Shown here one piece after another: positions 16,833 through 25,930 of a stretch of DNA of 64,000 nucleotides. A model generated the notes under the pieces. It saw nothing but the letters and a program-made list of their open reading frames with translations. It did no database searches and was not told where the DNA came from. The DNA lies in the NCBI GenBank assembly GCA_963812255.1, contig CAWEUM010000005.1:1116001-1180000 (forward strand). The letters are read 5' to 3'. This stretch comes from DATJGR01 sp963812255. GTDB lineage: Bacteria; Pseudomonadota; Gammaproteobacteria; Pseudomonadales; Azotimanducaceae. The position numbers and the translations under genes were made by a program. Positions within the stretch are counted from its first letter, which is position 1, and each line of letters opens with the position of its first letter.

Positions 16833-17776
16833 CGTGTCCAGATCGACGGCTTCTCTTCCTGGTTCAACATCTGGTCCGTCACGGTGACGTAGAACACGCC
16901 GGCGGAGCGATCGACATCGGTTACGTCGAGTTTCGCCTCGTGCAACGCCTGATTGACCGTTACCCAGGCCCGCTCGAAATCCAGGTTCAGACGCAACACC
17001 GGCAAGTCGGATGTGTCGCGCTGCAAATCCGCCTTGCTCTGTGTGCTGATGTTGCGTGCCGCATACGAAATGCTCGCATCGGCGACGTTGGCCGCAATGT
17101 ATCCGCCCAGTTCGTTCAACAGTTGCGATTCCACTTCCAGAATATCCGATTTCGGCGGCATCGCGTCCTGCGGCAGCGTCCTGCTGTCGTTCTCGTAACG
17201 CAGGTGAATCTCCGTACTGCGGTCGCGAATACCCGGTTCGACGAGCACCATCACGCGATCGTGCCCGGTTGCGAGCCCCGCCGACTTCTTGCCGTCGGCG
17301 ATCGACAGCCGGACGACGTCACGTGCGGCCTTATCCGAAACCGTCAGCCATTCGGTGTCGATTCGGCCATTCTTCGGTTGCTCCATCGCGATGGCCACAC
17401 CATTGTCGGCAAAGAATTGCTTCACCTTCGGCCACACCACCGCCGGCGGCTGCGGAATCAGCAGCCATCGCTGATCGCCGAGCTTCTGAATCCGCACACC
17501 CTTAGATTCTTCGCGCGCGTAGATCGCGTCGGGCCGCGGCGCCCCGCCTTCGAAATTGATGCGGCGTTGCGCGGACGAAATCGTCGGTATCGGCATCGAG
17601 TTCTGAATCGCGATGGTCGAGAGATTGTCGGGAACGATCAGCGGCGGTTTTTCAGTCGCCTTGAGAAAGTCGTGGCTCCGATCGACAAAAAAGCCTTTGT
17701 CGTCGCTCATCCAACCGCACCCTGCGCTCAGCAGCGTGCTGACGAGTAAAGTGAGGCGCGTGCCTTCGCGTATCAA
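16679..17776 (-). CDS. bamC: outer membrane assembly lipoprotein BamC
   Basis: This 365-aa lipoprotein has a signal peptide ending in the lipobox 'LLSAGC', then an unstructured segment ('KPPLIVPDNLSTIAI') like the BamD-binding lasso of BamC. Two helix-grip domains follow, with 'QRWLLIPQPPAVVWPKVKQFF' and 'LNLDFERAWVTVNQALHEA'. It belongs to the BAM complex that inserts beta-barrel proteins into the outer membrane. The TTG start overlaps the dapA stop (TTGA), so translation is coupled. Its presence supports a beta- or gammaproteobacterial origin. Confidence 0.88.
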   Translation of the reverse strand: MIREGTRLTLLVSTLLSAGCGWMSDDKGFFVDRSHDFLKATEKPPLIVPDNLSTIAIQNSMPIPTISSAQRRINFEGGAPRPDAIYAREESKGVRIQKLGDQRWLLIPQPPAVVWPKVKQFFADNGVAIAMEQPKNGRIDTEWLTVSDKAARDVVRLSIADGKKSAGLATGHDRVMVLVEPGIRDRSTEIHLRYENDSRTLPQDAMPPKSDILEVESQLLNELGGYIAANVADASISYAARNISTQSKADLQRDTSDLPVLRLNLDFERAWVTVNQALHEAKLDVTDVDRSAGVFYVTVTDQMLNQEEKPSIWTRWFRHENKRKVTLLMEPKKPGFDLVVFDENGKRTSPDLAEQILIMVREFAT

Positions 17777-18651
17777 GCGATTGCCCCGACGGCGCGCAGG
17801 CGACGTTCCAATTCACCCCGATTACCCTGCGACATCGGCAGCATCGGCAACCGGATGCCGGTGTCGATCCTGTCCATCAGATGCAGCGCCCACTTGACCG
17901 GTTGAGGACTCGTTTCGACGAACAGAATCTCGTGGATCGGCTGCAGGCGCGCATCGATCTCAAGCGCACGCTCGGTGTCGCCTTCGAGATAGGCAGATAC
18001 GAACTGAGCCATTTCGCGAGGCAGAACGTTGGCTGTCACTGAAATCGTACCCACGGCGCCGAGTTTCAACATGTCGAGCGTCTGCGCATCCTCCCCCGAC
18101 AGCACGATGAAATCGGCCGCGCAGCGCTCGCGAATCTCTGCAACGCGCCGCGCGTCACCACACGCCTCTTTGATCCCGATGATGTTGTCGATCACAGCCA
18201 GCCGCCCCACCGTTTCCGCTTTCATGTCGCAGGCGGTTCGGCCCGGCACGTTGTACAACAGTTGCGGAATATCGACCGCAGAGGCAATCGCCTTGTAGTG
18301 CTGATACAACCCCTCCTGGGTCGGCTTGTTGTAGTACGGCGTCACCAGCAGACACGCATCGGCTCCAGCGCGTGCGGCGGCACGCGTCCATTCGATTGCT
18401 TCGGCGGTGGCATTTGCGCCGGTACCGGCGATCACCGGAATCTGTTTGGCGACGCGCACGACCGTGCGATCGATGACTTTGATGTGTTCATCGACGTTGA
18501 GTGTCGCGGACTCGCCGGTTGTGCCCATCGGTACGATGCCGTGAGTGCCCGATTCGAGATGCCAGTCGATGAGACGATCCAACGCCGGCCAATCGATCTC
18601 GCCAGAGCGCTGCATCGGCGTCACCAGGGCGACAATGCTGCCCGCAAGCAT
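17773..18651 (-). CDS. dapA: 4-hydroxy-tetrahydrodipicolinate synthase
   Basis: The 292-aa class I aldolase condenses pyruvate with aspartate semialdehyde in the lysine/diaminopimelate pathway. It starts at ATG 18651 behind AGGAAA, giving 'MLAGSIVALVTPM'. Substrate-binding 'GTTGESATL', Tyr in 'VTPYYNKPTQEGLYQHY' and the Schiff-base Lys in 'IIGIKEACGD' are all present. Length matches E. coli DapA (292 aa). It is the first of a coupled set with bamC and the MBL gene. Confidence 0.96.
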   Translation of the reverse strand: MLAGSIVALVTPMQRSGEIDWPALDRLIDWHLESGTHGIVPMGTTGESATLNVDEHIKVIDRTVVRVAKQIPVIAGTGANATAEAIEWTRAAARAGADACLLVTPYYNKPTQEGLYQHYKAIASAVDIPQLLYNVPGRTACDMKAETVGRLAVIDNIIGIKEACGDARRVAEIRERCAADFIVLSGEDAQTLDMLKLGAVGTISVTANVLPREMAQFVSAYLEGDTERALEIDARLQPIHEILFVETSPQPVKWALHLMDRIDTGIRLPMLPMSQGNRGELERRLRAVGAIA

Positions 18652-18727
18652 GAGAATTTCCTGATGTAAATGGCGGGCTAAGGATACTGACGGGCCCGAC
18701 CCCGCACCAGAGGCGTGTCGGATCGAT

Positions 18728-18991
18728 TCACGAACCCTTCTTGCGCAGCAGATACTCGAAACGCCCGTCGATGTGCGTCGAGTCCAGCAGTGCGTTGCCA
18801 CTCTGCTGGGCAAACACCTCGAAATCGCGCACCGAGCCCGGGTCCGTCGCGATCACGCGCAGCAGCGCACCCGGCGCGAGCCCGTTCAACGCCTGCTTTG
18901 CTTTCAGCAGCGGCATTGGGCAATTGAGTCCGCAGACGTCGAGCACGATGGGTTCCAGCTGGGGTTGTGGCTCGCGGTCCGATTCAGCCAT
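18728..18991 (-). CDS. tusA: TusA-family sulfur carrier protein
   Basis: This 87-aa protein from ATG 18991 carries the family signature 'LDVCGLNCPMPLLKAKQAL', with the sulfur-accepting Cys in C-P-x-P. Downstream come 'GALLRVIATDPGSVRDF' and 'FEYLLRKKGS'. TusA-like proteins relay persulfide sulfur for tRNA thiolation, molybdopterin or sulfur metabolism. It lies 76 nt upstream of dapA on the same strand and diverges from the M48 protease; the same neighbours occur in Pseudomonas. Whether it is TusA proper or a paralogue cannot be told. Confidence 0.88.
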   Translation of the reverse strand: MAESDREPQPQLEPIVLDVCGLNCPMPLLKAKQALNGLAPGALLRVIATDPGSVRDFEVFAQQSGNALLDSTHIDGRFEYLLRKKGS

Positions 18992-19182
18992 CGTCGATTC
19001 TTGGCATATGAGGTGCGCGTGAGTATTGCACACACGCGTTGCGCGCGGGCCCGTTCCGCCTGATGCGCGGGGTCGCGGCCGCGGCCCGTTGAACTAACAC
19101 GGCGCGCCGCAGCCACAGTCATACCAGGTTCTCGACAGGTCCAGCGTACTGGATTTGCCGGTATTTTCAGTATGATGCAGAC

Positions 19183-20631
19183 ATGCGCGTGCGCCGAAAG
19201 ATCCACCTGCTGATGCTTGCTGCGATGTGCTTCAACGTCGCCGCCAACGCAACCGTGAACAGCGAGCTGCCCGAACTCGGCGACAGTTCGTCCGGCATCG
19301 TGTCGCTGCAGATGGAACAGGAAATCGGCAAGCAGCTGTTGCGCCAGGTGCATGCGTCAGTGCCGACAATCAGCGATCCGGTGCTGAAGTACTACACCGA
19401 AACACAACTCTACAAGCTCGCCGAACATTCCGAATTGAAGAACACGCAGCTGTATCCGGTCTTGATCGACTCATCGGAGGTCAACGCGTTCGCGGCACCG
19501 GGCGGCGTCGTCGGCATCAACCTCGGGCTCTATCTCGCCGCGCAGGACATCGACGAATACTCGGCTGTGCTGGCCCACGAGCTTGCGCACCTGAGTCAGC
19601 GCCATTTCGCGCGGCAGATCGAGATGCAGCAACAATCGACCTTGCCCTACCTGGCGGCGATGCTTGCATCCATCGTCGTTGCGGCCACCGCCGGCGCCAA
19701 TGCAGGTATGGCGGCAATGTCGGCCACGCAAGCCGCCGCGCAGCAGAATCAATTGCAGTTCTCGCGCGAGCGCGAAGCCGAAGCCGACCGCATCGGCATC
19801 AATACGCTCGCCGCCGCCGGTCTCGATCCGGGCGCGATGGCGAAGATGTTCGAACAAATGCAACGTGCCTATCGGTTCAGCGCGCAGCCGCCCGAGTTTC
19901 TGTTGACGCACCCGGTCACCGAGACGCGCATTTCCTACGCGCGCGACAAGGCGGCACAGTACCCGCGGAAGCTGTACCCGGGCTCGCCCGAGTTCCAGAT
20001 GATGCGCGCGCGCGCGATGGTGTACTACGCGCCGACCGCGCAACAGGCGGTTGCGCAGTTCAAGGCGCTCGTCGAACACACGAACGGGGCGGACTGGGCA
20101 TATTATGGCCTGGTGCTCGCACTCGAACGCGCCGGTGAGCACGACAATGCGCTCGATACCGCCAAACCGCTGCTCGCGAAGCACAAGGATTCGCTGCTCT
20201 ACATGGCAACTGAAGGTCAACTGCTGATCGGCGCGCAACGCTATCAGGAGGCGATCGATCTGTTGACGGCGCAGCTCGCGATCAATCCAGGCAACAAGCC
20301 GCTGTCGGTCTACTACGCGCAGGCGCTGCGCGGCGACAAGCGCTATCGCGAGGCCGAGGCGGTGCTGCTGGCGCAGTCGATCAAATATCCCGACGACGTC
20401 GACATCTGGTACGACCTCGCCGAAACGGCCGGCCTCGCCGGCGACATCGTGCAGGTGCATCTGGCGCGCGCCGAATACTTCGTTCGCGTTGGCAATCTGC
20501 AGAAGAGCATCCAGCATCTCGAATACGCGCGCGGCCTCGTCAGCCGCGACAACTACCGCCTCACCGCAATGCTGGATCAGCGCATCCGGGACCTCAGCGA
20601 AGAACTGGCCGAAAGCCAGAAGCGAAGCTGA
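19183..20631 (+). CDS. bepA: periplasmic M48 metalloprotease with TPR repeats (BepA/YfgC-like)
   Basis: The 482-aa protein has a signal peptide ending 'NVAANA', zinc motif 'HELAH' at 132-136, and the third zinc ligand Glu in 'REREAEADRIG' near 199. A TPR-rich C-terminal half follows ('YYGLVLALERAGEHDNAL', 'LSVYYAQALRGDKRYREA'). BepA acts as protease and chaperone for LptD and BAM substrates in the periplasm, which matches the nearby bamC. Length matches E. coli BepA (about 487). A hairpin repeat follows its stop. Confidence 0.9.
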   Translation: MRVRRKIHLLMLAAMCFNVAANATVNSELPELGDSSSGIVSLQMEQEIGKQLLRQVHASVPTISDPVLKYYTETQLYKLAEHSELKNTQLYPVLIDSSEVNAFAAPGGVVGINLGLYLAAQDIDEYSAVLAHELAHLSQRHFARQIEMQQQSTLPYLAAMLASIVVAATAGANAGMAAMSATQAAAQQNQLQFSREREAEADRIGINTLAAAGLDPGAMAKMFEQMQRAYRFSAQPPEFLLTHPVTETRISYARDKAAQYPRKLYPGSPEFQMMRARAMVYYAPTAQQAVAQFKALVEHTNGADWAYYGLVLALERAGEHDNALDTAKPLLAKHKDSLLYMATEGQLLIGAQRYQEAIDLLTAQLAINPGNKPLSVYYAQALRGDKRYREAEAVLLAQSIKYPDDVDIWYDLAETAGLAGDIVQVHLARAEYFVRVGNLQKSIQHLEYARGLVSRDNYRLTAMLDQRIRDLSEELAESQKRS

Positions 20632-20639
20632 AGCACGGG

Positions 20640-20658
20640 GGTTGGAGTCACTCTGACC
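20640..20658. repeat. 3'-end hairpin repeat, copy B
   Basis: GGTTGGAG and CTCTGACC arms surround a TCA loop. They pair fully in RNA if two G-U wobbles are allowed. It lies 9 nt after the M48 protease stop and before the convergent nadA. It is related in sequence to copies at 15845 and 22635. Confidence 0.5.
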
Positions 20659-20668
20659 GCTGCGCGGC

Positions 20669-21703
20669 TCAGACCGGCTTCGGAAAATCCAGCATTCGCT
20701 GCAACGGCACCATCGCACGCCGGCCGATCTCGGGATCGACGAGAATCTCGTTGTTCTCGCGCGCCAACGATTCCTTCAGTTCGCGCAGTTGGTTCATCGC
20801 CATCCACGGACAATGTGCGCAGCTGCGGCAGGTGGCGCCCTCACCATGAGTCGGCGCTTCGATGAAGCGCTTGTTCGGCGCTTCCTTGCGCATCTTGTGA
20901 AAGATGCCGCGGTCGGTCGCGACGATGAACAGCTTGTGCGGTAACGTCCTTGCGGCTTTGATCAGCGCGCTCGTCGAACCGACCGCGTCGGCAAGTTCGA
21001 TCACCTGCGCCGGACTCTCCGGATGCACCAGCACGCCGGCATCGGGAAAAATCGCCTTCAGGTCCATCAGGCCCTTGAATTTGAATTCCTCGTGGACGAC
21101 ACAGGCCCCGTTCCACAACAACATGTCGGCGCCGGTTTGAGTCTGGATGTAGTGGCCGAGGTATTTGTCCGGCGCCCACAGAATCTTTTCACCTTTCGCA
21201 GCGAGGTGTTCGACGATCGCCAGGCCGATGCTGGACGTCACGACCCAGTCCGACAACGCCTTCACGCGCGCCGACGTATTCGCATAGACCACCACGGTGC
21301 GGTCTGTGTTCGCGTTGCAGAACGCCTCGAATTCGTCCGGCGGACAGCCGAGGTCGAGCGAACATTCGGCTTTCAGACTCGGCATCAACACGCGCTTTTC
21401 GGGCGACAGGATTTTTGCGGTCTCACCCATGAAGCGCACGCCCGCCACCACCAGCGTCGTCGCAGCGTGATCGCGCCCGAAGCGCGCCATTTCGAGTGAG
21501 TCGGCCACACAGCCGCCGGTCTCTTCGGCGAGGTCCTGGATGTCGCCGTCCACGTAGTAGTGCGACACCAGCACCGCGTTTTTCTCCGCGAGCAGCGCGA
21601 TGATCTCTCGCTTCAGTTGCTGCCGTTCGGCGGCATCGATCACCGGCGGTTCGAACAGCGGCACACGTTCACGTGGCAATGCATGATCAGCCAGATTCGT
21701 CAT
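20669..21703 (-). CDS. nadA: quinolinate synthase A
   Basis: This 344-aa [4Fe-4S] enzyme makes quinolinate from iminoaspartate and dihydroxyacetone phosphate in NAD synthesis. Landmarks are 'VLVSHYYVDGDIQDLAEETGG', 'VVAGVRFMGETAKIL', 'CSLDLGCP', 'NTSARVKALSDWVVTSS', 'HPESPAQVIELADAVGST' and the cluster region 'GATCRSCAHCPWM'. The expected cluster Cys residues are present and length is typical. It starts at ATG 21703, divergent from the ATP-grasp gene across a 70-nt gap. Confidence 0.96.
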   Translation of the reverse strand: MTNLADHALPRERVPLFEPPVIDAAERQQLKREIIALLAEKNAVLVSHYYVDGDIQDLAEETGGCVADSLEMARFGRDHAATTLVVAGVRFMGETAKILSPEKRVLMPSLKAECSLDLGCPPDEFEAFCNANTDRTVVVYANTSARVKALSDWVVTSSIGLAIVEHLAAKGEKILWAPDKYLGHYIQTQTGADMLLWNGACVVHEEFKFKGLMDLKAIFPDAGVLVHPESPAQVIELADAVGSTSALIKAARTLPHKLFIVATDRGIFHKMRKEAPNKRFIEAPTHGEGATCRSCAHCPWMAMNQLRELKESLARENNEILVDPEIGRRAMVPLQRMLDFPKPV

Positions 21704-21773
21704 TTGCCGTGCGTATTTGCTTGCATGGGTGTCAGTCTACCATGTAGAACCTCGCTTCCAGTCGAGCCGAGCC

Positions 21774-22658
21774 ATGTCGAGCATCTGCTTCCTGACGAGT
21801 ACCGGCGGCGTCCCCCGCAACGACAATCATCGGCGTCTGCCCGCTGCGTTCGAAGACGCTGGTTGGAACGTGGCCCGCGCCGATCACGACGACGTGCGCT
21901 TGTCCGGCCGCGCTGTCTGCATTGCACCCGACGACACGCCGCTTTCGCAATTCGATCTGATCTGGCCGATCGGTCTCGGCGCGCGCAATACGTTCCTAGA
22001 CCGCATGCAATTGCTGGCCCTACTCGATCAACACCGCTTCGTCACCGGGGCGCGCGCATTGATGATGCATCATGCGAAGTACGCGCTCTCACTCGGCCCG
22101 CTCGCAGCCCACCATCCGCAAACCTATGCGAGTTGCGACCCGGCGTGGCTGCGGCAAATCATCGCGACAGGCGGCGACTGGATCGTCAAACCCGCGGCCG
22201 CGAGCTTCGGACGCGACGTCTACCGCGTGCATGCGAGCGAACCCAATCTCGGTGTGATTCTCGACGCGTTGACCGGACACGGCGGATCGCAATACTGCCT
22301 GCTGCAGCGGTACATTCACGAGATTTCGCGTGGCGAGACGCGCGTGCTGCTCGCCGAAGGTGTCCTGATCGGTGCGTATCTGCGCCGAGCCGGCGCAGAT
22401 CATCGAGCCAATCTCGTCCTCGACGGCCGCGCCGAGGCCGTCACACTGCGTGCCGACGAAGTCACACTCGCGACCACCGCGGCACGACATCTACTCGAAC
22501 ACGGCATCCGATTCGTCGCCGTCGACATCGCCTATCCGTGGATCGTCGAATTCAACATCGCCAACCCCGGCGGTCTGGAAACGATCGAACGCGTGACCGG
22601 CGAGAATCTCGCGCCACGTGTCGTCAAGGCAATTGCCGGAGGGTCAGAGCGACTCTGA
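21774..22658 (+). CDS. glutathione synthetase-like ATP-grasp protein
   Basis: The 294-aa product from ATG 21774 has the ATP-grasp layout: an N-terminal domain ('FDLIWPIGLGARNTFLDRMQLL'), 'DWIVKPAAASFGRDVYRV' (ATP-binding Lys), 'QRYIHEISRGETRVLLAEGVLIG', and metal/ATP residues in 'DIAYPWIVEFNIANPGG'. The closing motif matches GshB (VEiNvtsP-like), but the N-terminal substrate domain is divergent, so glutathione synthetase is likely rather than certain. Its stop codon is embedded in a 15-bp hairpin. Confidence 0.7.
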   Translation: MSSICFLTSTGGVPRNDNHRRLPAAFEDAGWNVARADHDDVRLSGRAVCIAPDDTPLSQFDLIWPIGLGARNTFLDRMQLLALLDQHRFVTGARALMMHHAKYALSLGPLAAHHPQTYASCDPAWLRQIIATGGDWIVKPAAASFGRDVYRVHASEPNLGVILDALTGHGGSQYCLLQRYIHEISRGETRVLLAEGVLIGAYLRRAGADHRANLVLDGRAEAVTLRADEVTLATTAARHLLEHGIRFVAVDIAYPWIVEFNIANPGGLETIERVTGENLAPRVVKAIAGGSERL

Positions 22659-22667
22659 CGCTCCGGC
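22635..22667. repeat. 3'-end hairpin repeat, copy C, spanning a stop codon
   Basis: Arms of 15 nt (22635-22649 and 22653-22667) match at 14 positions around the loop CGA. The core is GGTCAGAG-CGA-CTCTGAC. The left arm and loop encode the last residues G-G-S-E-R-L and the right arm supplies the TGA stop of the ATP-grasp gene. It lies between convergent genes and could terminate both. Confidence 0.7.
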
Positions 22668-22670
22668 CAT

Positions 22671-23423
22671 TCACGGCGTCCCGCCATCCACCCGCACCAG
22701 GGTGCCACTGGTGAAGCTCGCGGACGGACTCGCCAGATACAACGCCGCGCCGACGATCTCGTTCGGTTCGCCGCCGCGCTTCAGCGCCAATCGCGGCGCC
22801 TGACTTTTTTCGAATGCATCCATGTCCCAGGCCTTCGAGATATCGGTCAGGAACGGGCCGGCCACGACGCAGTTCACTCGCACGTGCGGACCGTACGCGA
22901 ACGCGAACGAGCGCGTGATCGCATTCAGTCCGGCCTTCGCCGCGCCGTACGGCTCCGACGTCGGGCTCGGATTCAGCGAAGCGGTGCTCGAGATGTTGAT
23001 GATCGATCCCCCCTCGCCCTTCGCCATCCGGCTGCCGACGATTGCCGACAGGCGAAACGGTCCTTTCAGATTGAGCCCAACGACCTTGTCGAACAGTTCT
23101 TCCGACATCTCTTCCAGTGATGGATACAGCGGCGACATACCGGCGTTGTTGATCAGCACATCGATCTTGCCGAAGCGTTCGTAAGCCGCATCGGCCAGCT
23201 TGCCGACCTCGTCCCAGTGCCCCACGTGGCAGGCGATCGGCAGGGCCTTCCGGCCGAGTTTTTCGACCTCGCGCGCAACGTCCTCGCACGCGGGCAGTTT
23301 GCGGCTGGCGACCACCACATCGGCGCCGCGTTCGGCGAATGCGAGCACCATCTGCCGCCCCAGACCGCGGCTGCCGCCGGTGACGAGCACCACCTTGCCT
23401 GTGAAATCGAACAACGGATCCAT
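22671..23423 (-). CDS. SDR family oxidoreductase
   Basis: This 250-aa classical SDR has 'VLVTGGSRGLGRQMVLAFA', 'DVLINNAGMSP', catalytic Ser in 'NISSTASL', 'YGAAKAGLNAI' (YxxxK) and C-terminal 'VRVDGGTP'. ATG 23423 follows GGAGGCG. It is 45 nt downstream of the acyl-CoA synthetase on the same strand and so probably belongs to the same lipid-catabolic operon. 3-oxoacyl or hydroxysteroid substrates are plausible but unproven. Confidence 0.88.
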   Translation of the reverse strand: MDPLFDFTGKVVLVTGGSRGLGRQMVLAFAERGADVVVASRKLPACEDVAREVEKLGRKALPIACHVGHWDEVGKLADAAYERFGKIDVLINNAGMSPLYPSLEEMSEELFDKVVGLNLKGPFRLSAIVGSRMAKGEGGSIINISSTASLNPSPTSEPYGAAKAGLNAITRSFAFAYGPHVRVNCVVAGPFLTDISKAWDMDAFEKSQAPRLALKRGGEPNEIVGAALYLASPSASFTSGTLVRVDGGTP

Positions 23424-23468
23424 CAATTCGCCTCCAATCGCATCTCGAGTTGTATCGCGCCGCCCGGT

Positions 23469-25121
23469 CTATCTGTTGGGCTGCTTGTGGGGCACGGCAA
23501 CAGCCTGTTCCTTGGCCCAGCGATAGTCAGCCTTGCCGCTGGGACTGCGCACGATCGCATCGCGATAGACGTAGGCTTTCGGCAACTTGTAGCGCGCGAT
23601 GTGTTTGGCGCACTCCTGGGTCAGCTCAGCGTCAGTCGCCGGCACGCCGGCGCGCAACTGCACCACGGCAACCACCTCCTGGCCCCAGCGTTCACTGGGC
23701 CGGCCCGCCACCACCGCGTCGTACACCGCCGGGTGCTGTTTCAATGCGTGCTCCACTTCCTCGGCGAAAATCTTCTCGCCGCCGGAGTTGATCGTCACCG
23801 AATCGCGGCCGTGCAGTTCGATGCTGCCGTCGGCGAGGTGCCGCGCGCGATCGCCGGGCACCGCGAACCGCGTTTCACCGATCATGACGAACGTGCGCTC
23901 GGTCTTTGCCGCGTCGTCGAGGTAGCCGAGCGGCACATAGCCGCGCTTCGCCCACCAGCCCATGCCATCGTGTCCCGGCGCCAACACCTGCGTCATCGCT
24001 TCGTCGACAACGACGTTGTCCGGGCCGGGAACGAACTTACCGGTACTCGCGCCCGTCTCTCTGTTGCTGATCTGCAAGCCCTGTCCGCCCGCCTCCGACG
24101 AACCGAGGCCATCGACGATCACCACGTTCGGCAACAGATCGAGAATCTCGGCTTTGATCGACGCGTTCAGCGGTGCGCCGCCCGACAGGATGATGCCCAG
24201 GCTCGACAGGTCGTATGTGCCGGCGCGGATCGCATCGACTATCGGCCGCGCGAACGCGTCGCCGACAATCTGCAGAAAGTTGATCTTCTCGCGTTCGATC
24301 AGCGACAGGATGTCGTGCGGATCGAGCCGCTCGACATCGCTCTGCACATATACAGTGTTGCCCTGATTCAGCGCCGACAGCGCGACCCAGTGGCCAGCGC
24401 CGTGCATGTACGGCGCCGCCGGAAACGTCTTCATGCTGAGTGCTTTCGCGCGCTCGACGTAGGCATCGAACGTTTCCAGAATGCGACCATCAGCAGCACG
24501 CCCGCCGAGCGCGGCGACCAGTATGTCGGCCTGACGCCACAACACGCCCTTCGGCATCCCGGTGGTGCCGCCGGTGTAGAGAATGTACAGATCATCCGGT
24601 GACGCTTCGACATCCGGCTTGTCAGCGGAACTCTGCGCCAGCGCCGCTTCGTAGTCGACCGCGCCGGGCAATAGCGCCGCACCCGACTCGTCGGCCACCT
24701 GGATGAATACCTCTAACGAAGGTACCTTGTCGCGCACCGCGGCGACGCGCGCAGCAAAGTTCGCGTGGTAGATGATCGCGCGCGCGCGGGCGTTGTTCAG
24801 CAGATAGACGAGTTCTTCCTCGACGTAACGGTAGTTGACGTTGAATGGCGCAACGCGCGCCTTGTAGCCGCCGATCATCCCTTCGAGATATTCGTTGCCG
24901 TTGAACAGATACAGCGCCAGTTGATCCTGGCCCGACTCCCAGCGGTTCAATTCCGAGCGCGGCTTGTGTACGCCGAGGCCGCGCGAGATCAGATAGTTCG
25001 CGAGCCGTCGCGTGCGTTCGTTGAACCGCCCGAACGTGATTCGACGATTGCGAAACACGATGGCTTCCTTATCGGGAAATGCCGCTGCGATGGCTTCGTT
25101 GACTGCGGCGATATTGAACAT
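23469..25121 (-). CDS. acyl-CoA synthetase (AMP-forming, FadD-like)
   Basis: This 550-aa adenylate-forming ligase activates a carboxylic acid as acyl-CoA. ATG 25121 ('MFNIAAVNEAIAAAFPDKEA') is preferred to 25151. Core motifs are the P-loop 'YILYTGGTTGMPKGV', 'GLGSSEAGGQGLQ', 'VPGDRARHLADGSIELHGRDSVTINSGGEK' in short blocks, and catalytic Lys in 'SPSGKADYRWAK'. The pocket sequence 'PAAPYMHGAGHW' is typical of FadD-type enzymes for bulky substrates in actinobacteria and sterol degraders. It diverges from the histidine phosphatase. Confidence 0.9.
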   Translation of the reverse strand: MFNIAAVNEAIAAAFPDKEAIVFRNRRITFGRFNERTRRLANYLISRGLGVHKPRSELNRWESGQDQLALYLFNGNEYLEGMIGGYKARVAPFNVNYRYVEEELVYLLNNARARAIIYHANFAARVAAVRDKVPSLEVFIQVADESGAALLPGAVDYEAALAQSSADKPDVEASPDDLYILYTGGTTGMPKGVLWRQADILVAALGGRAADGRILETFDAYVERAKALSMKTFPAAPYMHGAGHWVALSALNQGNTVYVQSDVERLDPHDILSLIEREKINFLQIVGDAFARPIVDAIRAGTYDLSSLGIILSGGAPLNASIKAEILDLLPNVVIVDGLGSSEAGGQGLQISNRETGASTGKFVPGPDNVVVDEAMTQVLAPGHDGMGWWAKRGYVPLGYLDDAAKTERTFVMIGETRFAVPGDRARHLADGSIELHGRDSVTINSGGEKIFAEEVEHALKQHPAVYDAVVAGRPSERWGQEVVAVVQLRAGVPATDAELTQECAKHIARYKLPKAYVYRDAIVRSPSGKADYRWAKEQAVAVPHKQPNR

Positions 25122-25248
25122 GATTGCGACCGTGGATTGCGGATCGATCATGCTGCCCGCGTAGCCGGTGCAAGTAAACCGATCGGGTGGCGCCCCGCCC
25201 TACGCATGGCTACCCTTGCCCGAAGCCAATCGATACGGAGCGAACCGC

Positions 25249-25833
25249 ATGCAATTGATCCTCGTCCGCCATGCGTTGCCGGAGCGTCAGCAGGTCACCT
25301 CGGGCACTGCGGATCCGGCGCTGTCGGGCGTCGGTATCGAGCAGGCGACGAAAGTGGCGCAGTGGCTGTCGGCCGAGCAGATCGACACCGTCTATGCCAG
25401 CCCGATGCGCCGCGCGAAACAGACCGCCGAGGCGTACGCGGCGCTCAGCGGCCACGCGATCCAGTTCCACGAGGGTCTAGTCGAATTCGACCGTCACACG
25501 TCGAGCTACATCCCGATGGAGGAACTCAAGCGCACCGACTACGCGGCGTGGAAGGCGTTCGTCGACGGCCGCTACAATGAGGAGGTCGACATCCTCGGGT
25601 TCCAGGACACCGTCGTGCGCGCGTTGGAATCGATCATCGCAAAGCACCTGGGCGAACAGGTCGCGGTGTTCTGCCACGGCGGTGTCATCAACGTGTGGGC
25701 CGCGCATGTGCTGAAGATGGTGCCGCGGCTGTTCTTCGATCCGAATTACACCAGCATCAACCGCTTTCTGTGCGCCCGCACCGGCGAGCGCAACATCGTC
25801 ACCCTGAACGAAACGGCGCATTTGCGCGGCTGA
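25249..25833 (+). CDS. histidine phosphatase family protein
   Basis: This 194-aa phosphoglycerate-mutase-like phosphatase has the phosphohistidine motif at the very N-terminus ('LILVRHALPERQQV'). It also has 'VYASPMRRAKQTAEAYAAL' and the second catalytic His in 'VAVFCHGGVINVWAAH'. ATG 25249 gives the motif its usual position; upstream in-frame codons look non-coding. The substrate is unknown. It lies 97 nt before the large acyl-CoA operon and may have a separate promoter. Confidence 0.88.
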   Translation: MQLILVRHALPERQQVTSGTADPALSGVGIEQATKVAQWLSAEQIDTVYASPMRRAKQTAEAYAALSGHAIQFHEGLVEFDRHTSSYIPMEELKRTDYAAWKAFVDGRYNEEVDILGFQDTVVRALESIIAKHLGEQVAVFCHGGVINVWAAHVLKMVPRLFFDPNYTSINRFLCARTGERNIVTLNETAHLRG

Positions 25834-25930
25834 TATTCGGGCCAGCTTGCCTTCGTGGTCCATTTCCATAGACTGTTGCGTCGCACAAAATCAGACACAT
25901 ACCCAAACACATATTGAGGGAGGACATTTC

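Noticed and set aside
19471..20718. 415-codon minus-strand open frame
   Set aside because: It is antisense to the M48 protease, whose zinc motif and TPRs are unambiguous.
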